From contig CAVSPC010000019.1 in assembly GCA_963729795.1 (NCBI GenBank), positions 24,153-88,152 on the forward strand: a stretch of DNA of 64,000 nucleotides. Reading direction: 5' to 3'. The notes beneath the pieces were generated by a model. That model searched no databases. It was not told the DNA's origin and worked only from the letters and a program-made list of their open reading frames with translations. Numbering within the stretch: the first letter of the stretch is position 1; every line of letters begins with the position of its first letter. Below, in pieces: positions 1 through 7,197 of the stretch. Both the position numbers and the translations under genes were made by a program. This stretch comes from CAWBBA01 sp963729795. GTDB lineage: Bacteria; Desulfobacterota; Desulfomonilia; Desulfomonilales; Desulfomonilaceae.

Positions 1-2
1 TT

Positions 3-1046
3 GAGCTCGCTCCTGAGCTCCACGAGAAGCTCAGCCAGGCATACGCGCAATCCATGATACACAGTCTTTCGAACCGGGCGTGTTTTCGGGAAGTTCTTGC
101 CGCTTTTGCTGTGGAACAGATCCCCGTGTTGGCTCTCAAAGGCGGATACCTTGGGACTTATGTTTACAAGAACCCGGCACTCAGGCCGATGTGCGATCTG
201 GACTTGTTGGTACGTGAGGAGCATTTTGGCCGGGCCAGGAAGCTCTTGGACAAACTCGGATTCGGGATAAGCGCGGAGCCGCTGGAAGGGGCGTATAGCG
301 ATCTCCAGCCCGCACTGGCTCATGTTAAGCCGGGAACAATTCCGTGCGCAGTGGACCTGCATCGGGCACTTTTATCCATGGATTACTACCGCGTCCCCCC
401 TTCGCTTGTGTGGCATAACGCGGTGCACGGCGAACTTTATGGGCAGCCAGTATTCTTCTTGTCAAATGAGCTTAATTTTATTCATCTGGGAATCCATACG
501 CTGACCCACCTCAACCTGCTACGTGACTGGCTCGATCTGATTCTTTTTATGCGGCGAATTACCCTTGACTGGGACAAGCTGGCCTCGCTAGCGCGATCCA
601 TCGGAGTCTTGCGGCCGTTATATTGGGTTTTTCACGACCTGCAGAAAAATTGGGGAGTCGGCTGAAGCGATTGCGAGCACCGCAATAGCTGACTGGGACA
701 AGCGGCCCGTCGCGCGATCCATCGGAGTCTTGCGGCCGTTATATTGGGTTTTTCACGACCTCAGAAAAATTGGGGAGTCGTGGCTCCGAAGCGATTTGCG
801 AGTTTACTCGCAGCTTATGTCCCCGCACGCATGGAAGACCGAATTATCAGGCATAGATTCAGGTACTTATGGCGAATAGTGGCTAGACTCCAACTCCTGC
901 CCGGTTGGGAACTCCGACTGCGGTATTTGAGCATGAGGATATTCGCTCCAGCCGGTCAAGGGGAACGGGCCTTGGGGCTGCGGGGCTGGCTAATGTTCGT
1001 ATTGTCTAAGGTGAGCTTGTTGGTGGCCTTTTTCCGACGACGCTGA
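3..1046 (+). pseudogene. Nucleotidyltransferase-like protein (NTP_transf_5 type), 5' partial and interrupted
   Basis: The reading frame is open from the left edge, so the start lies outside the window; the in-frame ATG at 54 is internal. The visible part has the pattern of the uncharacterised nucleotidyltransferase family found beside PqqD/lasso-type RiPP genes: a helical stretch, then VLALKGGYLG and a metal-binding-like MCDLDLLV (D-x-D) around residues 45-50 after the ATG. The frame stops at 665, but the C-terminal part (ending in a basic tail, stop at 1046) continues in another frame from about 744. The break coincides with an imperfect tandem duplication (567-811). Removing one unit would give one protein of 300 or more residues. 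It converges on the minus-strand RiPP cluster, and its family makes a tailoring or accessory role there plausible (inference). It could be a true pseudogene or an assembly error. Confidence 0.6.
567..811 (+). repeat. Imperfect tandem duplication, ~124-bp unit
   Basis: The segment beginning gactgggacaag at 567 recurs at 691. Both units share a nearly identical core (atccatcggagtcttgcggc onward, to ggggagtcg), but the edges differ by small indels. The first unit ends with a garbled version of the sequence that follows the second unit. The duplication shifts the frame of the nucleotidyltransferase-like gene. The indel-rich edges look more like an assembly problem than a clean biological duplication. 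Confidence 0.75.
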
Positions 1047-1176
1047 TTTGGAGCTCCGTTTCATAATTTCGAAGACATATTTTGTGCGAATTTTCGCTCC
1101 CTTCTCAAACTAATTGACAACATAAGATTCGTGACACTTTCTTTGGAACCCTTACCTCCTGGCTTAGAACCGGTGC

Positions 1177-3015
1177 CTACGCAACCGTTTGTCGAGCTTC
1201 ATCTCCAGGCTTTCCGGAAACAGAAGCTGCGACACGTAGGTTTGAAACGGCAAAATTGAAGATGTCCGGCAGTCTTACGCAATCTACTTGACCGTCAGGG
1301 AGCTTTCTGAAGAGCACGGAGCAAGCCTGTTTGGGCACATCGTGCGGCAGCCGGAGAAAATGGTCCGATTTTATCTTTTTGACGAGCCCGACAACATCAT
1401 ACGAGAATTTTCGTGTTATGGCCGAAACTGGGTGATTCTCCTGCAGGTCGATGCTGTTGAATGCCAAATCGAACTTTATTAAATCATGCATGTAATGATC
1501 CTCAAAACCAAGCCGTTTGACTGTTCCGGAAATGAAATCTGCAACTGCCGCAAATGATTCAGGGGTTTGCGTATGATGGAAGATATTGCCTTCTGGGAGC
1601 GGCAATTCCTCGATACGATCCAGCAAGCTTTGCGGATAACCAAGTCTCACATCCTTGAGCAGGACAAATCCCGTGTATCTCAAGCAAAGCAAATTGAACA
1701 TCAAGTATGCGACCCGTATGAAAACGCTCCTTTTTACATGTTCGGGAATGAAATAATATAAGGTGGAAAAGACTCCGGGATATTTTTTTGCAAATTCAAT
1801 ATCTACCGACGTGGAGACCGAAACGGCGAAATTGGAGATGTGTTCGTCTATAGCCAGCTTACTGCCGAATTTCTCAAACAAGGGACTCCCCGCAAAAGGA
1901 ACCAAAAGCCAGATGAATGGTCTGGAAAGACCCTCCTCGCTGCAAAAACAGACATCCAATGCCAGACGCATTGTCTGAGCTATGTCGGCCAACCGCTCTT
2001 GCGGAAAGCCCAGGATAAATCCGCTCGCGGCAGTTATTCCCGCGTCACTGACCTTGCGCAGGACTGATCGAGCCCGGTCCAGTTTCAGTCCCTTATTCAA
2101 CAGCTTCTGCATCCGAGACGATCCGGTCTCAATCCCGAAATATATATAATTACATCCGGCTGCTGCCATGCGTTCGATCATTTCATCATCAAGGGTGTCG
2201 ACCCTGGAAAAGCATTCCCAAGTGATGTTGAGTTTCTCTCGTTCGAGGGCTCCACAGAGCTCAAGCAGCCATTTCCGATTCAAGGTCAGCATATCGTGCT
2301 CGAAACGAAACCAGGTTTTCCGATAGTCTCCCACTATACTCTTAACAACTGTGATCACTTTTTCCACGGATCGCAGCCTGAATTTGCCTTGCCCGAGGCT
2401 GTTGGAGACGCAATAGCTGCACCTGAAGGGGCATCCTCGACCGACGTCAATGCCTACTCGGTCGATTTTGTTCATGAAAGGAAGCAAACTATAATCAGGC
2501 ATGGGAAGATTGTCCAGATCTTTCACTGGGCCCTGATCGCGAGTCTTGATAATAGCTCCGTGGCTCATGAAAGTTACGCCCGGCACATGCCGGAGTTTGT
2601 CCGGGTCGTGAACAGAGCTGACGATCTCACTTATTGTGCAGTCGCACTCTCCTCTTGCCACGACATCGATCTGAGGAAACGCTTCCACCGTTTGTCGATC
2701 CGTGTGCGTAGCCTGTACCCCGCCGAATATAATTTTCACGTGCGGCGCCTTTTCGCGGACGATCGCGGCAACCTTTGTGAGGTCAAGGTAATAATTGCAC
2801 CAGGTAGAAAAACCGACTATGTCCGGCTCACTGGCAACAATGGCTTCCGGCATTTGTCGATATGTGGCGTCTTCGCAGATTTCATTGACGTCGAGGATTT
2901 GAACATCAAATCCATCGTTTCTCAGGATGGTGCCGAGAGACAGGATGCCCAGCGGCACATAAGGACGAGGACGTCCCATCTCGAGTACCGGGTTCGGAAT
3001 TAATACAATTTTCAT
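1177..3015 (-). CDS. B12-binding radical SAM protein of the RiPP cluster
   Basis: 612 residues. The N-terminal ~150 residues form a Rossmann-like cobalamin-binding domain (VPLGILSLGTILR start, then FGGVQATH). It is followed by a radical SAM domain with the CxxxCxxC cluster motif GRGCPFRCSYC (Cys195, Cys199, Cys202). Such proteins cleave S-adenosylmethionine to a 5'-deoxyadenosyl radical; class B members often methylate unactivated carbons or rearrange skeletons. The start at 3015 has GAGG just upstream. It lies 78 bp downstream of the kinase-like gene on the same strand, so probably in the lasso-like operon. The C-terminal ~250 residues are not assigned. Acting on the cluster peptide is inference from position; a lipid or cofactor substrate is possible. 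Confidence 0.75.
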   Translation of the reverse strand: MKIVLIPNPVLEMGRPRPYVPLGILSLGTILRNDGFDVQILDVNEICEDATYRQMPEAIVASEPDIVGFSTWCNYYLDLTKVAAIVREKAPHVKIIFGGVQATHTDRQTVEAFPQIDVVARGECDCTISEIVSSVHDPDKLRHVPGVTFMSHGAIIKTRDQGPVKDLDNLPMPDYSLLPFMNKIDRVGIDVGRGCPFRCSYCVSNSLGQGKFRLRSVEKVITVVKSIVGDYRKTWFRFEHDMLTLNRKWLLELCGALEREKLNITWECFSRVDTLDDEMIERMAAAGCNYIYFGIETGSSRMQKLLNKGLKLDRARSVLRKVSDAGITAASGFILGFPQERLADIAQTMRLALDVCFCSEEGLSRPFIWLLVPFAGSPLFEKFGSKLAIDEHISNFAVSVSTSVDIEFAKKYPGVFSTLYYFIPEHVKRSVFIRVAYLMFNLLCLRYTGFVLLKDVRLGYPQSLLDRIEELPLPEGNIFHHTQTPESFAAVADFISGTVKRLGFEDHYMHDLIKFDLAFNSIDLQENHPVSAITRKFSYDVVGLVKKIKSDHFLRLPHDVPKQACSVLFRKLPDGQVDCVRLPDIFNFAVSNLRVAASVSGKPGDEARQTVA

Positions 3016-3093
3016 CTAAACCTCGCCGGGCCGACTTGTCCGCCAATACCCGCTTATAGACTTCAGGATGCTATACGGAAAATTTGCGGGTTC

Positions 3094-3999
3094 TCATGCC
3101 CGAGCACTGTCCAAAAAGTCTTTTTCCACGGATTCCGCGATCTCACCCAAAGCTGAGACTATTCGGGGCCTTCTCAGCGTCACGACCGGAATCCTTGAGC
3201 ACAGTTCAGCGCATTGCAGAAAATATGACGACGGGCGAAAATCCTGCATGAGTCGAATCCAGTACGAGTGCTTCACTAGCTCGTACACCGCTCTAGGTCG
3301 GCTCACGCTTGAAATCTGAAAATCAGGGCCGTCAGAAAGTAGATAGATCCGGCTTATCGGCATAGGGATCCGGGGAAAACCTATATGGACCGGGAACTTG
3401 AACTTTGGGTCGTCAGCATCTTTTTTTTCAGGATTCCCCAAATGATCACGAAAGTGGTTTGCCCCATCAGGCAAGAGGTGGAGTCCAGGATAGCCCGGGT
3501 AGGCTTCCGGCTCGCGAGCGGAAGAATTTATCACTGTCACGTCATCGGACACCACACCGTTACCCCTGACATGAAGCGCGGCTGCAATGGTGGATTTACC
3601 GCTCCCGGAGTCCCCCATGAATACCGCAGCGGTGTTTCCGATCTTTACACAGCTCGCGTGCAAGGTAAGATAACTTCTCTGATGTAAAAGCACCGACAGC
3701 CCTGGACCCTGGGCCAGAAATGACATAAGTCCTTCATGCAAGCCTTCTTCCGGGGTACCTATTATCTCTCTGCCCGCAATGGCTTCCCCCGAGCCTAGAC
3801 CTCGATAGAAGAAGAAGGCCTTATTCTCACTGAATTGAAAACTTAGCTCGGCATTTTCGGGAATCGGATCAATAGGCTTCGCCTGCCCGAACCTCATTAC
3901 CACATCCGCCGGTGCGTCGCTCTCCATCAAATCTGGGAGAGGAATTGCACATCGAATACCAAGTCCGTATGCGGAATAAGAATACATCTTCTGGGTCAC
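3094..3999 (-). CDS. HPr kinase/phosphorylase-like protein, probable RiPP precursor kinase
   Basis: 301 residues. The central P-loop is GDSGSGKST (residues 129-137), followed by SDDVTVI (Asp152-Asp153), as in the HPr kinase C-terminal fold. The N-terminal ~110 residues resemble the extension of the larger HprK-like proteins found next to PqqD, AsnB and lasso B2 genes. The GTG start overlaps the precursor TGA by two bases (GTGA), so the two are probably translationally coupled. Small homologues in some lasso clusters (paeninodin type) phosphorylate a C-terminal serine of the precursor. The precursor here has a serine as its penultimate residue, so it is a candidate substrate, but this is inference. 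No HPr or PTS gene is nearby. Confidence 0.7.
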   Translation of the reverse strand: MTQKMYSYSAYGLGIRCAIPLPDLMESDAPADVVMRFGQAKPIDPIPENAELSFQFSENKAFFFYRGLGSGEAIAGREIIGTPEEGLHEGLMSFLAQGPGLSVLLHQRSYLTLHASCVKIGNTAAVFMGDSGSGKSTIAAALHVRGNGVVSDDVTVINSSAREPEAYPGYPGLHLLPDGANHFRDHLGNPEKKDADDPKFKFPVHIGFPRIPMPISRIYLLSDGPDFQISSVSRPRAVYELVKHSYWIRLMQDFRPSSYFLQCAELCSRIPVVTLRRPRIVSALGEIAESVEKDFLDSARA

Positions 4000-4184
4000 C
4001 TCGACCGGTTTTCCGGATTATTGAGACCGCCGGTTTGATCTTTTTGAGTTCCGGCGTTCTGAGATGCTTCAGTAATTCTCTCCACACTTCCATAAATCAC
4101 CAGGAGAGGCTCGGTGTAGGGTTTCTTGGTCCCATCTTCGGTGGGCTTTGACCGATCTTGATTTTCGTCCTGATCTTTTGACAT
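3996..4184 (-). CDS. Lasso-like RiPP precursor peptide (62 aa)
   Basis: The start is the ATG at 4184, preceded by AAAGGG at good spacing; an upstream in-frame ATG at 4211 lacks such a site. The charged N-terminus leads into PYTEPLLVIYGSVERIT (residues 22-38), which fits the lasso leader pattern YxxPxLxxYGxxxxLT that the PqqD-like recognition protein binds. The rest is polar: Gly/Asn/Gln-rich with TGGLNNPENRSR at the end. No canonical core is obvious. If cleavage follows Thr51, Gly52 would be residue 1 and Glu58 residue 7, leaving only a four-residue tail; other Thr-minus-2 registers place no acid at 7-9. It sits between the cyclase and kinase genes, which supports the assignment. The mature product is unknown. 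Confidence 0.75.
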   Translation of the reverse strand: MSKDQDENQDRSKPTEDGTKKPYTEPLLVIYGSVERITEASQNAGTQKDQTGGLNNPENRSR

Positions 4185-4277
4185 TGAGTGACCCTTTCGC
4201 AAGGCGGACATTCACTAACCTCGGCAAGCGATTCCGCAAGAAACGCAAAATTCCGAGTAAATCCGTCCCCTGCTTGA

Positions 4278-6173
4278 TCATGCCTTCAAAGAGGATCTGT
4301 GGAGCCACAGCCCCAACGACAAGATGGGCCACAGGAACGACGGATCGTAGCTCAGCGGATTGGACAGAAAAACCGCGAAACTTCTGTTAACTGCCTCCGA
4401 ATCCACATACTGTTCAAGCGCCTTTGAGCAATCGTGCAGCATCGCGTTCAGTAAGGCGCTGTCAATATCAACTATAGCATGGGCAAAACTTCGAATAAAG
4501 TTGACCTTGCCTACACGCCATTGGATTTCTTCGGGAAGTATTCCTGCCATGCCCTTGCGCATAACAAGTCGCGTCCATCCGTCTGATATTTTTTGCCCAT
4601 GCGGAATCGCGGTGCAAAATTCAGCCAACTTACGGTCGAAGAACGGATGGGTGGGTTCGATGAAGTATCTGGCCGCAAGCTTGTTGCCAGACTCGACGGC
4701 GTGTGTCAATCCTCCCCAAAAGAGGCTGTGACAGTGCTCTTCCCTGGCATTGTTTACAGGCTTCAGCCAGAATGCCTGAAGCTCGCGATAGCGCTTAGCG
4801 AATCCTATTCTTTCCGCAAATGCCTTCGATATGAGAGACTCCTTCGGCCAGGGCCGATTCCAGTTGCCCTTGAGCCGCCGCCATGTCCTTCTTGCAACCG
4901 CTGGAGTAAGAGGTCTAATCGCCTTGCGCCATAGTAGATCTGAGAAAGAGCCCCCATGTCTCGAAGACAGCGCCCGGACTTCACGGACCAGGGTGATCAA
5001 CTTGCCGTTGGCAGCCAATTCAGCCAGACATGCATATCCGTGAGACACAGTGTTGTCACCGTCATAGCCATCAAGGACAATGCGGATGCCTTGTTCCGAA
5101 AGCCCTCTGGCAAGTGAAGTTAACAAGGGGGTCGGGGCATCGAATGGATCGTCGTGATCAAATGGGCCACTAAGACTGAACTGCTGTGACGATATTGAGT
5201 CGTCCGCCGAGAAGTACAAAGGCCGCACTCCACCTTGCGCCACCACATATTTGATGAAATTGCGCTCGTCGCATTCGCTAAAACGATCGTAAATGAGAGA
5301 CAGAGTGGTAAGCGGGCTAATTCCCACCTGAGCAAGTAGGTTCCTGGCAACGCACGTCACGCTGGACGAATCCAGGCCGCCGCTCAAAGTAGTTGCGACA
5401 GGGTAAACGCTGCGCAAGCGGCAATGAACCGCATTAATGAAAAGGTCACGGAATGCCTCCGCGTACTCTTCGTCGGAGCTCAGTCGCACCTCGCGGTTGG
5501 GGTCCGGAGACCAAAAGCGGCGAATCTGCGCCTCACGCGAGGAGACGATCATGCAGTGGCCTGGAGGCAGCCGCAAGATATTGCGATAAAAGGTGATTGC
5601 CTGGTCGTCTTGCAGACCCACTAGGTAGTCGGCCACCATGGTTTCGTCCAATCGTCTCGGGACGTCGTGTAGCTTCAACAGGGACCTGATTTCAGAGCCA
5701 AAAGCAAAAATACTGTCTGCAAGATAATAGTAAAACGGACGTGCTCCGAACACGTCCCTGCAGCAGAAAAGCTTGTTTTCAATACAGTCCCAAATACAAT
5801 AAGCGAAATCCCCTTCGAGTTGGGCAGCAGCGCACTCTCCCCACTTTTGATGAGCTTGGAGTATGATTCGGCTGTCGTCGATCACGTCTGCCGGCCTGCT
5901 CTCCATTCCCAGACGGGACATGAGCTCATCTCGGTTGTCAATGCGTGCGTCCGCGGTAATGACGAAACGCCCGGACTCATCCGATTTCGGGAGTTTTTCG
6001 TGCAAGGACTCCGGCGTAGTATGGAGCATTAGATGCCCCAGCCCTAACGAGCCCTCATGCCATACCGAGCATCCATCGGGACCGCGATAAGCTATGGCTT
6101 CGAGCATGCCGCTCAACACAGAGCTATCCAGAGGTCGTCCATCACGGAAAAATGCACCGATAAGGCCGCTCAT
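4278..6173 (-). CDS. Asparagine synthetase-like lasso cyclase (C protein)
   Basis: 631 residues with the two-domain AsnB layout: an N-terminal glutamine amidotransferase fold (~1-210, with IAYRGPDG and the DVFGARPFYYY region) and an ATP-pyrophosphatase domain with PP-loop TTLSGGLDSSSV (residues 261-271). Residue 2 is Ser (MSGLIG) where active glutaminases have the nucleophile Cys, so the N-terminal domain should not release ammonia. That fits the lasso macrolactam synthetases, which activate a side-chain carboxylate as AMP ester for attack by the peptide N-terminus. The start overlaps the B2 stop (ATGA), and the precursor gene follows after 93 bp. Confidence is high for family and moderate for lasso cyclisation. 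Confidence 0.8.
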   Translation of the reverse strand: MSGLIGAFFRDGRPLDSSVLSGMLEAIAYRGPDGCSVWHEGSLGLGHLMLHTTPESLHEKLPKSDESGRFVITADARIDNRDELMSRLGMESRPADVIDDSRIILQAHQKWGECAAAQLEGDFAYCIWDCIENKLFCCRDVFGARPFYYYLADSIFAFGSEIRSLLKLHDVPRRLDETMVADYLVGLQDDQAITFYRNILRLPPGHCMIVSSREAQIRRFWSPDPNREVRLSSDEEYAEAFRDLFINAVHCRLRSVYPVATTLSGGLDSSSVTCVARNLLAQVGISPLTTLSLIYDRFSECDERNFIKYVVAQGGVRPLYFSADDSISSQQFSLSGPFDHDDPFDAPTPLLTSLARGLSEQGIRIVLDGYDGDNTVSHGYACLAELAANGKLITLVREVRALSSRHGGSFSDLLWRKAIRPLTPAVARRTWRRLKGNWNRPWPKESLISKAFAERIGFAKRYRELQAFWLKPVNNAREEHCHSLFWGGLTHAVESGNKLAARYFIEPTHPFFDRKLAEFCTAIPHGQKISDGWTRLVMRKGMAGILPEEIQWRVGKVNFIRSFAHAIVDIDSALLNAMLHDCSKALEQYVDSEAVNRSFAVFLSNPLSYDPSFLWPILSLGLWLHRSSLKA

Positions 6174-6613
6174 AGGTCATCCCCGTCGAAGCGAGGCAAC
6201 ACGGTGAAGCGACTTGAGGCTGGTGCACCCACAACTACCACCCCCTGCCTTTCCACCCAGGCATGAGCTTCCAACCGCCCGTTTTGGCCTTTGCCTACAC
6301 CGATGCGCAGAAGCACGGGATAACCCCAGCGAGCCAAGAGTATCTTTGCAGCGACAGCCTGAGTGAGACACCGCGAGGCAACCGGCATTCGCCGGCTCAT
6401 AACGGAAATAGCCCAGACTATTCGTTCAGAGGAGGGAGACAAAATGTTGTTACGTTTTGAAGGCTTTTTTGGCAGCACGTCGGACAGGCGGATCAGTTTC
6501 TTAAAGGAAACCAGACGAAGAGCCACTCCAACCAAGCTCAGCACTAGTGCGGCGCTCAGAAGGAGGCGCCGATCAGTCGCGGGAAGACCTATAAACCTAC
6601 GCAGGAGCCTCAT
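6170..6613 (-). CDS. Lasso peptide biosynthesis B2-type transglutaminase-like cysteine protease
   Basis: 147 residues, the usual size of stand-alone B2 leader peptidases. One hydrophobic helix (~residues 17-36) precedes the catalytic part with SRCLTQA (Cys82) and EAHAWVE (His117), the Cys-His pair of the Transglut_core3 family. It is expected to remove the leader peptide while the B1 protein holds it. The gene overlaps the upstream PqqD-like gene by 17 bp and the cyclase gene by 4 bp, a tightly coupled B1-B2-C order. The third catalytic residue could not be placed with confidence. Confidence 0.8.
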   Translation of the reverse strand: MRLLRRFIGLPATDRRLLLSAALVLSLVGVALRLVSFKKLIRLSDVLPKKPSKRNNILSPSSERIVWAISVMSRRMPVASRCLTQAVAAKILLARWGYPVLLRIGVGKGQNGRLEAHAWVERQGVVVVGAPASSRFTVLPRFDGDDL

Positions 6614-6893
6614 TCTTGACCTCTATGAGACCCGCGTCGTTAAGTTTGCCGAGAAGCATAATGAGGTCTTTTTCACACCGTGAAACATCAACATCGTATT
6701 CGCGCTCAATTTGATCTCGGATTTGCCCGACCGTTATCGGCTCGCTCAGTAGGCTCCAAATCCGGGCACCTACTTCATTCAGGCCGTAGTACATGCCATC
6801 ACTGAGATTGAGAATCGCGGCCTCACCGCTCAAGTCGCAGGATACCTGATCATTACTTACGACTATGATCGATCTATGGGAAATTTCCGACAT
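6597..6893 (-). CDS. PqqD-like RiPP recognition protein (B1)
   Basis: About 98 residues from the ATG at 6893; an in-frame TTG at 6914 is an alternative, and neither has a strong ribosome site. It contains the PqqD pattern: a beta-rich start, then AAILNLSDGMYYGLNEVGA and a winged-helix part (ARIWSLL, LLGKLNDAGLIEV). Proteins of this family bind the leader of the precursor (the YxxP motif in lasso systems) and deliver it to the protease and cyclase. It is the first gene of the minus-strand cluster and overlaps the B2 gene by 17 bp. Confidence 0.8.
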   Translation of the reverse strand: MSEISHRSIIVVSNDQVSCDLSGEAAILNLSDGMYYGLNEVGARIWSLLSEPITVGQIRDQIEREYDVDVSRCEKDLIMLLGKLNDAGLIEVKNEAPA

Positions 6894-6960
6894 CTGGGTT
6901 GATTCTCGATCCAATTTTCTCGTTCACAGGCTTGTTATCAGTGTCCTGCAGGGGCAACAC

Positions 6961-7136
6961 GATAGTAGCCGTGGGTGTGAACCCACGGAAAAGGCACAAC
7001 ATTGGTTTCAAAGGATCCTGGAAGGGTCCACCTTATCCCCTTCAAAATCGCCATGTTCGGACGACCCCGTTAGGGTCGGTGTTTCAAGGTTTGGGAGAAT
7101 CACCGGTTCCACGGGTTCGCACCCGTGGCTACTCTT
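6961..7136. repeat. Inverted-repeat intergenic element (~176 bp)
   Basis: Between the B1 gene and the tyrosine kinase. The left arm 6961-6990 (gatagtagccgtgggtgtga and on) is nearly the reverse complement of the right arm 7107-7136; each arm is itself a small hairpin (ccgtgggt/acccacgg). The layout of two hairpins facing each other resembles a REP doublet or small non-autonomous element. The same region could act as a transcription terminator between the two operons. Confidence 0.6.
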
Positions 7137-7197
7137 GGTACGCCCCTTCAGGGCTCAAAATTGTCTCTTCCCCGAGTGACTGAACAGTTACTACGCC

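Noticed and set aside
2296..3003. 235-codon plus-strand ORF
   Set aside because: Antisense to the radical SAM gene with its CxxxCxxC motif; no ribosome site or family features.
3996..4211. Start of the precursor at 4211
   Set aside because: The ATG at 4184 has AAAGGG at suitable distance; the longer form adds nine residues without a ribosome site.
7107..7136. Possible tRNA (ggttcgcaccc T-loop-like)
   Set aside because: It is part of an inverted repeat, and no acceptor or anticodon stem can be built around it.
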